Origin: Pseudomonas frederiksbergensis
Lineage (GTDB): Bacteria > Pseudomonadota > Gammaproteobacteria > Pseudomonadales > Pseudomonadaceae
Length of the DNA stretch: 64,000 nucleotides
Direction of reading: 5' to 3'
NCBI RefSeq assembly: GCF_900105495.1
Contig: NZ_FNTF01000001.1
Location: 27,904-91,903 of the forward strand
Shown here: in pieces, positions 24,961 through 34,986 of the stretch
How the letters are laid out: each line of letters starts with the position of its first letter
How positions within the stretch are numbered: position 1 is the stretch's first letter
The notes under the pieces: model-generated
Seen by the model: only the letters and a program-made list of their open reading frames with translations
The model's database searches: none
Told to the model about the DNA's origin: nothing
Made by a program: the position numbers and the translations under genes

Positions 24961-25874
24961 TCAATAAACCAGGCCCCGAGAGCGCCAGCAGCAGCGACGG
25001 TGCCGGCGACTATCCAGTTTCCCTGGCTGGGCGCATTGAAAACCGGAAACACAGCAAATGAGCCCAGCAGCGTGAGGGGCATAGCTCCCAACCCGAGTAG
25101 GCCTTTCGACAGAGCATTCATTGAAAGGGGAACCTTGATCGCTGATTTCGACCAATTATTCCACGCCGTCTGCGCCAGCAAGGCCGTAATCAGTTCGTAA
25201 AGGGGAGCCCGCAGTAACAGCGAACCGACGCCGGTAGCTGCGCGCGTGAATCCTGAGATCACAAATTCTTGGCGATTATCGCATTTCAATTTCACCCAAG
25301 CGCCGTTCCTTGCGCTGCTGTAGCGGCGGCCATCACGCTTCTCCACGATTCCCTCCAGCTGCATCCGGCAAGCGTTGGCCAGCAGCTGCACTGGGTAAGC
25401 TTCCAGGGTATCGCTGAAGCGTACGCGCTCCAATGGGCAGTGCTCGAGGAGCGCCTCAAGTACCTGGCGGCTCAGTTCAACGCCCTCTCCCCGCAGATCT
25501 GCACCGTCGAGGTAGAGCAGGTCGAACGCCACGTACACAAATTTGTCGGTACACCGTGCGGCGAACGCTGACTGCAGGGCTTGAAATGCTGGTCGACCGT
25601 CGTCTTCCTGGAATACGACCTCACCGTCGAGCCAGGCTGAATGGACGGCTAGGCGTCCCAGCTATTTGGCCAGGAGTGGCATATGATCGATCTAGTCAAA
25701 CCCGTTTTTGGTGAAAAGCTGCACCTGGTCACCATCGATCCGTGCTAACAGACGATACCAGTCGTACTTGATCTCGTATCGCCATGCTCCTGCCGACGAC
25801 AGTGTCAGTAGAGTAACCAGTTGTGGCGCGATCCAACACGGGTTTGGTGCCTTGGGCGGTTTCACTATCGCCAC
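24915..25874 (-). pseudogene. LigD-like ATP-dependent DNA ligase fragment fused to a membrane-protein fragment
   Basis: From 25874 the reading is a LigD-type ligase piece: IAPQLVTLLTLSSAGAW, the nucleotidyl-lysine motif EIKYDWYRLLARIDG, SAWLDGEVVF, YVAFDLLYLDG, LEGIVEKRDG and EFVISGFTRA. Motif I should read KxDGxR; here Gly is Trp. In-frame TAG codons interrupt at 25692-25694 (Trp expected) and 25662-25664 (Gln expected). Near 25205 the frame runs without a break into an unrelated hydrophobic protein end (GLLGLGAMPLTLLGSFAVF, AGTVAAAGALGAWFIEW). Deletion chimera, not functional as a ligase. Confidence 0.65.
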
Positions 25875-25942
25875 CTCGCTATCAGGAACATTCCTTCAGG
25901 GTGGAGTGCGTAATTTTCTGAAAGGGGAGCCAGGTTATGAGT

Positions 25943-25961
25943 ATTCACATTGGTGATAAAC
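25943..25961 (+). promoter_or_regulatory. NahR binding site of the nah upper promoter
   Basis: ATTCACATTGGTGATAAAC lies about 85-100 bp upstream of nahAa and resembles the NahR consensus ATTCACGCT-N2-TATTGAT. NahR with salicylate activates transcription from here. The AT-rich promoter segment (TATTGACATATAACG, 25979-25993) follows at the right distance, and a long leader precedes the nahAa ATG. Confidence 0.7.
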
Positions 25962-26043
25962 AACCTCACTTATGCGTTATTGACATATAACGTCGTATTC
26001 ACGATTATTTACCATATAAGTCTTATAATAACGAAGCCATATT

Positions 26044-27030
26044 ATGGAACTCCTCATACAACCGAACAATCGCATAATTCCCTTCAGTGCCGGTGCCAAC
26101 CTTCTGGAAGTGCTTCGCGAGAACGGTGTAGCTATTTCCTACAGTTGCTTGTCTGGGCGTTGCGGAACCTGTCGCTGCCGGGTTATAGATGGCAGTGTCA
26201 TTGATTCTGGGGCGGAAAATGGGCAATCAAACCTCACCGACAAGCAGTATGTGCTCGCCTGTCAGTCAGTACTCACTGGCAATTGCGCTATCGAAGTCCC
26301 AGAAGCCGACGAAATTGTCACTCACCCGGCGCGAATCATCAAGGGCACAGTGGTCGCAGTCGAGTCGCCCACTCACGATATCCGTCGCTTACGCGTACGC
26401 CTCTCCAAGCCCTTCGAGTTCTCACCCGGACAGTACGCGACACTGCAGTTCAGCCCTGAGCATGCGCGTCCGTATTCAATGGCAGGTTTGCCAGATGACC
26501 AAGAAATGGAGTTCCACATACGCAAGGTGCCGGGTGGGCGCGTCACGGAGTATGTTTTCGAACACGTCCGCGAAGGTACAAGCATCAAGTTGAGCGGGCC
26601 TCTTGGTACGGCTTATCTACGTCAGAAGCACACCGGACCGATGCTGTGTGTAGGTGGCGGGACCGGACTCGCACCGGTGCTGTCGATTGTTCGCGGCGCG
26701 CTGAAGTCGGGTATGACGAACCCCATCCTCCTTTATTTCGGGGTGCGCAGTCAGCAAGACCTCTACGACGCAGAGCGATTGCACAAACTCGCCGCTGACC
26801 ACCCTCAACTGACCGTACACACGGTGATTGCAACGGGCCCGATTAATGAGGGTCAGCGAGCCGGCCTAATTACCGATGTGATCGAAAAAGACATCCTTTC
26901 GCTGGCTGGGTGGAGGGCCTACCTGTGCGGCGCACCAGCGATGGTTGAAGCGTTGTGCACCGTCACCAAGCATCTTGGAATATCACCCGAACATATTTAT
27001 GCCGATGCCTTCTATCCCGGTGGGATCTGA
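26044..27030 (+). CDS. nahAa: Naphthalene dioxygenase ferredoxin reductase
   Basis: A 328-residue NADH-dependent reductase passing electrons to NahAb. The N-terminal plant-type 2Fe-2S domain shows [14 protein letters not shown] with a distal Cys in YVLACQS. A FAD-binding module follows ([11 protein letters not shown]), then the NAD domain ([31 protein letters not shown]). Length and sequence match NahAa of naphthalene plasmids. First gene of the upper operon. Confidence 0.97.
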
Positions 27031-27173
27031 ATAGTTCCCGGCCATGCACCTCTGTCCATCGAGAATTCATCAGGAAGACATTCAAATGAACGTAAACAAT
27101 AAGGGCAGCGTCTGTATTTGCGGCAGCGAAATGCTCCCTAAATTCCTCATTTACCCCATCTGAGGATTGCTTT

Positions 27174-27488
27174 ATGACAGTAAAGTGGATTGAAGCAGTC
27201 GCTCTTTCTGACATCCTTGAAGGTGACGTCCTCGGCGTGACTGTCGAGGGCAAGGAGCTGGCGCTGTATGAAGTTGAAGGCGAAATCTACGCTACCGACA
27301 ACCTGTGCACGCATGGTTCCGCCCGCATGAGTGATGGTTATCTCGAGGGTAGAGAAATCGAATGCCCCTTGCATCAAGGTCGGTTTGACGTTTGCACAGG
27401 CAAAGCCCTGTGCGCACCCGTGACACAGAACATCAAAACATATCCAGTCAAGATTGAGAACCTGCGCGTAATGATTGATTTGAGCTAA
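27174..27488 (+). CDS. nahAb: Naphthalene dioxygenase Rieske ferredoxin
   Basis: A 104-residue Rieske ferredoxin carrying electrons from NahAa to NahAc. The cluster ligands are visible in [14 protein letters not shown] (Cys, His) and [12 protein letters not shown] (Cys, His). A 143-bp spacer separates it from nahAa and contains only a 25-codon frame (27086-27163) of doubtful meaning. Confidence 0.97.
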   Translation: MTVKWIEAVALSDILEGDVLGVTVEGKELALYEVEGEIYATDNLCTHGSARMSDGYLEGREIECPLHQGRFDVCTGKALCAPVTQNIKTYPVKIENLRVMIDLS

Positions 27489-27558
27489 GAATTTTAACAG
27501 GAGGCACCCCGGGCCCTAGAGCGTAATCACCCCCATTCCATCTTTTTTAGGTGAAAAC

Positions 27559-28908
27559 ATGAATTACAATAATAAAATCTTGGTAAGTGAATCTGGTCTG
27601 AGCCAAAAGCACCTGATTCATGGCGATGAAGAACTTTTCCAACATGAACTGAAAACCATTTTTGCGCGGAACTGGCTTTTTCTCACTCATGATAGCCTGA
27701 TTCCTGCCCCCGGCGACTATGTTACCGCAAAAATGGGGATTGACGAGGTCATCGTCTCCCGGCAGAACGACGGTTCGATTCGTGCTTTTCTGAACGTTTG
27801 CCGGCATCGTGGCAAGACGCTGGTGAGCGTGGAAGCCGGCAATGCCAAAGGTTTTGTTTGCAGCTATCACGGCTGGGGCTTCGGCTCCAACGGTGAACTG
27901 CAGAGCGTTCCATTTGAAAAAGATCTGTACGGCGAGTCGCTCAATAAAAAATGTCTGGGGTTGAAAGAAGTCGCTCGCGTGGAGAGCTTCCATGGCTTCA
28001 TCTACGGTTGCTTCGACCAGGAGGCCCCTCCTCTTATGGACTATCTGGGTGACGCTGCTTGGTACCTGGAACCTATGTTCAAGCATTCCGGCGGTTTAGA
28101 ACTGGTCGGTCCTCCAGGCAAGGTTGTGATCAAGGCCAACTGGAAGGCACCCGCGGAAAACTTTGTGGGAGATGCATACCACGTGGGTTGGACGCACGCG
28201 TCTTCGCTTCGCTCGGGGGAGTCTATCTTCTCGTCGCTCGCTGGCAATGCGGCGCTACCACCTGAAGGCGCAGGCTTGCAAATGACCTCCAAATACGGCA
28301 GCGGCATGGGTGTGTTGTGGGACGGATATTCAGGTGTGCATAGCGCAGACTTGGTTCCGGAATTGATGGCATTCGGAGGCGCAAAGCAGGAAAGGCTGAA
28401 CAAAGAAATTGGCGATGTTCGCGCTCGGATTTATCGCAGCCACCTCAACTGCACCGTTTTCCCGAACAACAGCATGCTGACCTGCTCGGGTGTTTTCAAA
28501 GTATGGAACCCGATCGACGCAAACACCACCGAGGTCTGGACCTACGCCATTGTCGAAAAAGACATGCCTGAGGATCTCAAGCGCCGCTTGGCCGACTCTG
28601 TTCAGCGAACGTTCGGGCCTGCTGGCTTCTGGGAAAGCGACGACAATGACAATATGGAAACAGCTTCGCAAAACGGCAAGAAATATCAATCAAGAGATAG
28701 TGATCTGCTTTCAAACCTTGGTTTCGGTGAGGACGTATACGGCGACGCGGTCTATCCAGGCGTCGTCGGCAAATCGGCGATCGGCGAGACCAGTTATCGT
28801 GGTTTCTACCGGGCTTACCAGGCACACGTCAGCAGCTCCAACTGGGCTGAGTTCGAGCATGCCTCTAGTACTTGGCATACTGAACTTACGAAGACTACTG
28901 ATCGCTAA
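27559..28908 (+). CDS. nahAc: Naphthalene 1,2-dioxygenase large (alpha) subunit
   Basis: A 449-residue catalytic subunit that makes cis-1,2-dihydroxy-1,2-dihydronaphthalene. Rieske ligands: NVCRHRGKTL and VCSYHGWGF. Mononuclear iron ligands: the His pair and bridging Asp in NFVGDAYHVGWTH, with the third ligand Asp near residue 362 in the FWESDDNDNMETA segment. Full length and intact, matching the known NahAc size. Confidence 0.98.
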   Translation: MNYNNKILVSESGLSQKHLIHGDEELFQHELKTIFARNWLFLTHDSLIPAPGDYVTAKMGIDEVIVSRQNDGSIRAFLNVCRHRGKTLVSVEAGNAKGFVCSYHGWGFGSNGELQSVPFEKDLYGESLNKKCLGLKEVARVESFHGFIYGCFDQEAPPLMDYLGDAAWYLEPMFKHSGGLELVGPPGKVVIKANWKAPAENFVGDAYHVGWTHASSLRSGESIFSSLAGNAALPPEGAGLQMTSKYGSGMGVLWDGYSGVHSADLVPELMAFGGAKQERLNKEIGDVRARIYRSHLNCTVFPNNSMLTCSGVFKVWNPIDANTTEVWTYAIVEKDMPEDLKRRLADSVQRTFGPAGFWESDDNDNMETASQNGKKYQSRDSDLLSNLGFGEDVYGDAVYPGVVGKSAIGETSYRGFYRAYQAHVSSSNWAEFEHASSTWHTELTKTTDR

Positions 28909-28922
28909 CAGACGAGTCGACC

Positions 28923-29507
28923 ATGATGATCAATATTCAAGAAGACAAGCTGGTTTCCGCCCACGACGCCGAAGAGATTCTTCGTTTCTTCAATTGCCAC
29001 GACTCTGCTTTGCAACAAGAAGCCACTACGCTGCTGACCCAGGAAGCGCATTTGTTGGACATTCAGGCTTACCGTGCTTGGTTAGAGCACTGCGTGGGGG
29101 CAGAGGTGCAATATCAGGTCATTTCACGCGAACTGCGCGCAGCTTCAGAGCGTCGTTATAAGCTCAATGAAGCCATGAACGTTTACAACGAAAATTTTCA
29201 GCAACTGAAAGTTCGAGTTGAGCATCAACTGGATCCGCAAAACTGGGGCAACAGCCCGAAGCTGCGCTTTACTCGCTTTATCACCAACGTCCAGGCCGCA
29301 ATGGACGTAAATGACAAAGAGCTACTTCACATCCGCTCCAACGTCATTCTGCACCGGGCACGACGTGGCAATCAGGTCGATGTCTTCTACGCCGCCCGGG
29401 AAGATAAATGGAAACGTGGCGAAGGTGGAGTACGAAAATTGGTCCAGCGATTCGTCGATTACCCAGAGCGCATACTTCAGACGCACAATCTGATGGTCTT
29501 TCTGTGA
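28923..29507 (+). CDS. nahAd: Naphthalene 1,2-dioxygenase small (beta) subunit
   Basis: A 194-residue structural beta subunit of the ring-hydroxylating dioxygenase (alpha3beta3 assembly), starting MMINIQEDKLVSAHDAEEI. Recognisable segments are YRAWLEHCVGAEVQYQVISRELR and FITNVQAAMDV. It follows nahAc by 14 bp. Intact. Confidence 0.97.
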   Translation: MMINIQEDKLVSAHDAEEILRFFNCHDSALQQEATTLLTQEAHLLDIQAYRAWLEHCVGAEVQYQVISRELRAASERRYKLNEAMNVYNENFQQLKVRVEHQLDPQNWGNSPKLRFTRFITNVQAAMDVNDKELLHIRSNVILHRARRGNQVDVFYAAREDKWKRGEGGVRKLVQRFVDYPERILQTHNLMVFL

Positions 29508-29575
29508 TTCAGTGACCATTTTTACAAATGGTCACTGCAACCGCGGTCACCATTAATCAAAGGGAATGTACGTGT

Positions 29576-30355
29576 ATGGGCAATCAACAAGTCGTTTCGA
29601 TAACCGGTGCAGGCTCAGGAATCGGTCTCGAACTGGTTCGGTCCTTTAAGTCGGCCGGTTATTACGTATCCGCTCTCGTACGAAACGAGGAGCAAGAGGC
29701 GCTTCTTTGCAAAGAGTTCAAGGACGCACTCGAGATTGTAGTGGGCGATGTCCGGGACCACGCAACAAATGAGAAGCTGATAAAGCAAACAATCGATAGA
29801 TTCGGTCATCTTGATTGTTTTATTGCAAATGCCGGTATCTGGGATTACATGCTGAGCATCGAAGAGCCTTGGGAGAAAATATCGAGCAGTTTTGACGAAA
29901 TATTCGACATTAATGTCAAGAGCTATTTCAGTGGCATCAGTGCCGCCCTGCCGGAACTGAAAAAGACTAACGGATCAGTGGTGATGACCGCTTCGGTGTC
30001 GTCCCATGCGGTCGGTGGTGGTGGTTCTTGCTACATCGCCAGCAAGCATGCGGTGCTCGGTATGGTTAAGGCTTTGGCCTACGAATTGGCCCCCGAAGTT
30101 CGCGTGAACGCTGTTTCGCCGGGGGGCACCGTGACGTCTCTGTGCGGTCCCGCGAGCGCCGGTTTCGACAAAATGCACATGAAAGACATGCCCGGCATCG
30201 ACGATATGATCAAAGGTCTCACGCCTCTTGGGTTTGCAGCCAAGCCCGAAGACGTGGTGGCACCCTATTTGTTGCTGGCTTCGCGAAAGCAAGGAAAATT
30301 CATCACCGGCACCGTGATTAGCATTGATGGCGGTATGGCGCTCGGTCGCAAGTGA
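29576..30355 (+). CDS. nahB: cis-Naphthalene dihydrodiol dehydrogenase
   Basis: A 259-residue short-chain dehydrogenase producing 1,2-dihydroxynaphthalene. The NAD site TGAGSGIG, the IANAGIW motif, the catalytic serine in TASVSS and the YIASKHA Tyr/Lys pair are all present. The ATG at 29576 is chosen over an upstream start because it gives the family N-terminus MGNQQVVSITGAG and is preceded by AAAGGGA. Confidence 0.97.
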   Translation: MGNQQVVSITGAGSGIGLELVRSFKSAGYYVSALVRNEEQEALLCKEFKDALEIVVGDVRDHATNEKLIKQTIDRFGHLDCFIANAGIWDYMLSIEEPWEKISSSFDEIFDINVKSYFSGISAALPELKKTNGSVVMTASVSSHAVGGGGSCYIASKHAVLGMVKALAYELAPEVRVNAVSPGGTVTSLCGPASAGFDKMHMKDMPGIDDMIKGLTPLGFAAKPEDVVAPYLLLASRKQGKFITGTVISIDGGMALGRK

Positions 30356-30401
30356 GCTTGTAGCCGATCAGAAGTTATAGACACATTTCAGGTGACGCCC
30401 C

Positions 30402-31853
30402 ATGAAGACAAAACTGTTTATCAATAACGCCTGGATCGATTCTAGTGACCAGCAGACCTTCGAGCGCATACACCCCGTCAGCAGCGATGTGGTGACTGAG
30501 AGCGCAAACGCCACAGTGACGGACGCGATAAAGGCGGCGCAAGCGGCCGAGGAGGCGTTCAAGACCTGGAAGGCCGTTGGACCTTCAGAGCGTCGCCGCC
30601 TTCTCCTAAAGGTCGCCGATGTCATGGAAAGTAAAACACCCAAGTTCATCGAAGTGATGGCCATGGAGGTGGGAGCTTCCGCCCTTTGGGCCGGATTCAA
30701 CGTCCATGCGTCTGCCAATGTGTTCCGAGAGGCTGCCTCGCTGGCTACCCAAATTCAGGGTGAAACCATCCCAACGGACAAAGCCGAAACGCTCTCAATG
30801 ACACTACGTCAGCCGGTCGGCCCGATCCTAAGCATCGTTCCATGGAACGGCACCGCAGTGCTTGCGGCACGAGCCATCGCTTATCCGCTGGTCTGTGGCA
30901 ACACTGTGGTGTTCAAAGGCTCTGAATTTAGTCCCGCGACGCATGCCCTGATCACCCAGTGCGTGCAGGAAGCCGGGCTGCCCGCTGGCGTGCTCAATTA
31001 CCTCAACTCTTCGCCTGACCGTTCGCCCGAGATCGCTGACGCACTGATCTCTGCCAAGGAGATCCGCCGCATCAACTTCACGGGTTCCACCCGCGTGGGC
31101 AGCATTATCGCGCAGAAAGCCGCGCAACACCTCAAGCGCTGCCTGCTGGAGCTCGGCGGCAAGTCCCCGCTTATTGTTCTGGATGATGCAGACATCGATG
31201 CGGCGGTCAAGGCAGCGGTGTTCGGTAGCTTCCTGTTCCAAGGTCAGATCTGCATGTCCACTGAGCGCTTGATCGTTGATGAGAAGATAGCCGACGAATT
31301 TGTCGCAAAATTTGTCGAAAAAACTAAGCGCTTGAGCGCAGGCGACCCGTGCGTAACTGGCGACTGCATCATCGGCCCGATGGTCTCGCCAAATTCGGGT
31401 GAGCGGATCAATGGTTTGTTCAAAGACGCGATCGACAAAGGGGCAAAAGTTGTTTGCGGCGGCTTGGCCCAAGGTGCGCTCATGCCGGCCACGATCCTGG
31501 ATCACGTCAAATCTGACATGCGGATTTACGATGAGGAGACCTTTGGTCCCATCACCGTGGTAATCCGTTGTAAAGGCGAAGCAGAGGCCGTCCGCATTGC
31601 CAACGACAGCGTCTATGGCCTGTCGTCGGGCGTATTTGGCCGCGACATCAACCGCGCTCTACGCGTGGGTATGTCCATCGAATATGGTTCTGTACACATC
31701 AACGGTTCGACCGTCCAGAACGAGGCGCAGGCTCCTTACGGAGGCACCAAGAACACCGGCTACGGGCGCTTCGACGGCCGTGCTGTAATCGACGAGTTCA
31801 CAGAGATCAAGTGGCTGACCATCGAACCTTTCGAGCAGCAATATCCCTTCTGA
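30402..31853 (+). CDS. nahF: Salicylaldehyde dehydrogenase
   Basis: A 483-residue NAD-dependent aldehyde dehydrogenase that ends the upper pathway by oxidising salicylaldehyde to salicylate, the inducer. It shows VPWNGTAVLAARAIAYPL, FTGSTRVGSII, the catalytic Glu in LELGGKSPLIV and the catalytic Cys in QGQICMSTERL. In this operon it lies between nahB and nahC, as on NAH7-type plasmids. Intact. Confidence 0.97.
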   Translation: MKTKLFINNAWIDSSDQQTFERIHPVSSDVVTESANATVTDAIKAAQAAEEAFKTWKAVGPSERRRLLLKVADVMESKTPKFIEVMAMEVGASALWAGFNVHASANVFREAASLATQIQGETIPTDKAETLSMTLRQPVGPILSIVPWNGTAVLAARAIAYPLVCGNTVVFKGSEFSPATHALITQCVQEAGLPAGVLNYLNSSPDRSPEIADALISAKEIRRINFTGSTRVGSIIAQKAAQHLKRCLLELGGKSPLIVLDDADIDAAVKAAVFGSFLFQGQICMSTERLIVDEKIADEFVAKFVEKTKRLSAGDPCVTGDCIIGPMVSPNSGERINGLFKDAIDKGAKVVCGGLAQGALMPATILDHVKSDMRIYDEETFGPITVVIRCKGEAEAVRIANDSVYGLSSGVFGRDINRALRVGMSIEYGSVHINGSTVQNEAQAPYGGTKNTGYGRFDGRAVIDEFTEIKWLTIEPFEQQYPF

Positions 31854-31880
31854 TAAGCACTAACTCCCAGGAATCAAACT

Positions 31881-32789
31881 ATGAGTAAGCAAGCTGCAGT
31901 TATCGAGCTCGGATACATGGGTATCTCGGTCAAGGACCCTGATGCGTGGAAATCATTTGCCACGGATATGCTAGGTCTGCAAGTTCTTGATGAGGGTGAG
32001 AAGGACCGTTTCTATCTGCGGATGGATTACTGGCATCATCGGATCGTAGTCCATCACAACGGACAGGACGACTTGGAGTACCTAGGCTGGCGTGTAGCCG
32101 GCAAGCCGGAGTTCGAAGCTCTGGGTCAAAAGCTTATTGATGCCGGTTACAAGATCCGCATCTGCGACAAAGTTGAGGCTCAGGAGCGTATGGTGTTGGG
32201 TCTGATGAAGACAGAAGATCCGGGCGGCAACCCGACCGAGATATTCTGGGGCCCCCGGATCGACATGAGCAACCCGTTCCATCCCGGTCGCCCCCTGCAC
32301 GGAAAGTTTGTGACCGGTGACCAAGGCTTGGGCCATTGCATCGTTCGCCAAACCGACGTCGCAGAAGCTCATAAGTTTTATAGCCTGCTGGGCTTCCGTG
32401 GGGACGTCGAATACCGGATTCCGTTGCCCAACGGCATGACTGCCGAACTGTCGTTCATGCATTGCAACGCCCGTGATCACTCCATTGCTTTTGGTGCCAT
32501 GCCCGCTGCCAAACGACTCAATCACTTGATGCTTGAGTACACCCATATGGAAGACTTGGGATACACGCACCAACAGTTTGTAAAGAACGAAATTGACATT
32601 GCCTTGCAGCTTGGCATTCACGCCAACGACAAGGCGTTGACGTTCTATGGTGCAACGCCTTCGGGCTGGCTCATTGAGCCCGGCTGGCGAGGTGCCACGG
32701 CCATAGATGAAGCGGAGTATTACGTCGGCGACATCTTCGGCCATGGCGTGGAGGCCACTGGATATGGCCTGGATGTAAAACTGAGCTAA
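31881..32789 (+). CDS. nahC: 1,2-Dihydroxynaphthalene dioxygenase
   Basis: A 302-residue extradiol ring-cleavage enzyme of the two-domain vicinal oxygen chelate type. Its product isomerises to 2-hydroxychromene-2-carboxylate. Iron ligands are visible as His in GLGHCIVRQ, His in [10 protein letters not shown] and Glu in [10 protein letters not shown]. Intact. Confidence 0.97.
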
Positions 32790-33032
32790 AGATGCGCGCT
32801 CGTTGGGCGAGGCTCTAGTCCAGCATCTTCATACGCAACCAACCTTGCAGGGCGATGAGATCAAAGGACGTTAAAGCGAAGGGGAAGTGGTTCGGGCCAT
32901 GCGCATACCGATCCATGACATTTGTTTCATAGTATATAGGTAGATAGGTGAATCAAGCGCTTAGTCAACTAGTGGACACATCTGTTCCATGAGGCTATCT
33001 ACTATCTATTCAAAACAAGAATAATAAATAGG
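32790..33032. other. Spacer between nahC and nahQ
   Basis: A 243-bp AT-rich spacer without a gene. Toward its 3' end it is markedly AT-rich (around 32930-33030), which could hold a secondary promoter or an mRNA processing site for the distal genes. Confidence 0.35.
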
Positions 33033-33680
33033 ATGAAAATAATAATGATAAAAAGAACGATTTGTCTTGTGTATCCTCTATTCTGTTTGGCAAGCCCCAC
33101 ATGGGCCGAAGAGTCGCCTTGGACGTACCGTATTGGTATGACTAATGTAGCTTTCGATGCTAGCGCAAAAGTATACTTAAATGGTCAGCGGGTGCCAGGA
33201 GGAAGCGCTGATGCGAGCGATAACAACGCGCTTACATTCGACTTCGGCTACGCCATCAACGACCAGTGGAATGTACGTGCGATTGTCGGTATTCCGCCTA
33301 CAACTAAAGTGACGGGCGCAGGCACACTTCCTGGTATCCAGCTGGGGAAAATAACTTACGCTCCAACAGTATTAACGTTGAACTATAACCTCCCCGCTTT
33401 GGGTCCCGTTCGCCCTCACATAGGTGCGGGAGTCAATTACACGCGGATTTTTGAAAGTCGGGACGCTAATCTAAAATCGTTCGATGCCGACCACGCTTGG
33501 TCCCCCGCGCTACATGTTGGTGCCGATATTGACGTTAACCGTGGTTGGTTCGTTAGCATTGATATCCGGAAGTTATACCTGAAAACCGACGCATCAGGGT
33601 ACTTGGGGCCACAGGAGGCTAAAGCACGGGTAACTCTTGACCCATTACTAACTTCGATCGCGATCGGACGCCAATTCTGA
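33033..33680 (+). CDS. nahQ: OmpW-family outer-membrane protein of the nah operon
   Basis: A 215-residue beta-barrel protein with a signal peptide (cleavage near SPTWA-EE) and a C-terminal Phe after IAIGRQ, typical of outer-membrane insertion. The OmpW pattern is clear (LTFDFGYAINDQWNVRAIVGIPP, PVRPHIGAGVNYTRIFES). Its position in the operon suggests a role in uptake of the hydrophobic substrate. Coding sequence is more AT-rich than that of the other nah genes. Confidence 0.88.
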   Translation: MKIIMIKRTICLVYPLFCLASPTWAEESPWTYRIGMTNVAFDASAKVYLNGQRVPGGSADASDNNALTFDFGYAINDQWNVRAIVGIPPTTKVTGAGTLPGIQLGKITYAPTVLTLNYNLPALGPVRPHIGAGVNYTRIFESRDANLKSFDADHAWSPALHVGADIDVNRGWFVSIDIRKLYLKTDASGYLGPQEAKARVTLDPLLTSIAIGRQF

Positions 33681-33728
33681 TGATTCTGTTTAAAGTTCTT
33701 TATCTATCTAACCGCAAAGGGTGTTTCC

Positions 33729-34733
33729 ATGTCGAATAAAATTATGAAAACGTCGCGTCTTACCGCCGAAGATATCAACGGCGCCTGGACTATAATGCCC
33801 ACACCCTCGACGCCTGATGCTTCTGATTGGCGCAGCACTGCCACCGTGGACTTAGAAGAGACTGCCCGCATAGTTGAAGAGCTGATTGCAGCTGGTGTCA
33901 ACGGTATTCTAAGTATGGGTACTTTTGGTGAGTGCGCCACGTTGACCTGGGATGAAAAACGTGATTATGTCTCGACGATTGTCGAGACCATTCGTGGTCG
34001 CGTGCCTTATTTCTGTGGCACGACAGCCTTAAATACCCGAGAAGTCATCCGCCAGACCCGAGAGCTTATCGATATTGGCGCCAACGGCACTATGCTCGGG
34101 GTGCCGATGTGGGTGAAGATGGACCTGCCTACAGCGGTTCAGTTCTATCGTGATGTTGCAGATGCGGTACCAGAGGCTGCCATTGCGATTTACGCCAACC
34201 CCGAAGCATTCAAGTTCGACTTCCCTCGCCCATTCTGGGCAGAGATGTCCAAAATTCCGCAGGTAGTGACTGCGAAGTATCTAGGCATCGGAATGCTTGA
34301 CTTGGACCTGAGACTGGCACCCAACATCCGCTTCCTTCCCCACGAAGATGACTATTACGCGGCCGCACGCATCAATCCCGAGCGCATAACCGCGTTCTGG
34401 TCAAGCGGGGCCATGTGCGGCCCGGCTACCGCCATCATGTTGCGTGACGAAGTGGTGCGGGCCAAGAGCACCGGTGACTGGGCCAAGGCCAAAGCCATCT
34501 CCGATGATATGCGTGCAGCCGACTCGACATTGTTTCCGCGTGGCGACTTTTCGGAGTTCTCGAAGTATAATATCGGGCTTGAAAAGGCACGGATGGATGC
34601 GGCTGGTTGGCTCAAGGCTGGGCCCTGCCGTCCGCCCTACAACCTTGTTCCAGAAGACTACCTCGCTGGTGCACAGAAATCAGGCAAGGCTTGGGCCGCG
34701 CTGCACGCTAAATACAGTAATGAATTGAAGTAG
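33729..34733 (+). CDS. nahE: trans-o-Hydroxybenzylidenepyruvate hydratase-aldolase
   Basis: A 334-residue class I aldolase of the DHDPS/NAL superfamily that splits the substrate into salicylaldehyde and pyruvate. The Schiff-base lysine lies in [13 protein letters not shown], and the fold is supported by [14 protein letters not shown] and [11 protein letters not shown]. Intact and highly like the known plasmid enzyme. Confidence 0.96.
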
Positions 34734-34823
34734 TTCACCTCCGCAGACCTGAGTGACAGGGTGGCGCAGACGCTGAGGGTGCAGGAATTAAGTGAGCTAA
34801 AGCACATTTCTTGCGCCAGGCAT

Positions 34824-34854
34824 TGCCAGATCAGCAAAGTTTGCTGATCTGGCA
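34824..34854. repeat. 31-bp near-perfect palindrome between nahE and nahD
   Basis: TGCCAGATCAGCAAA, one base, then TTTGCTGATCTGGCA: a 15-bp perfect inverted repeat with a 1-bp centre. As RNA it would form a very stable hairpin between the last two upper-pathway genes, followed only by a short T-containing tract. It may attenuate nahD expression, protect the mRNA 3' end, or be a recombination or IS-related site. Confidence 0.7.
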
Positions 34855-34986
34855 GTTTCAAAAATTTGGGCGAAAGCTGATATCAGGAATACGGGATAAA
34901 GGCAGTGCACCATAACGACGGGGGCGTGCCATTCGTGATGAACGATTTTGCTATTGTGCCGACTTCTGTTCTTGGAGTGTTTGATT

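Noticed and set aside
27086..27163. 25-codon frame between nahAa and nahAb
   Set aside because: It contains CICG but is too short and lacks a convincing ribosome site; kept only as a remark in the nahAb entry.
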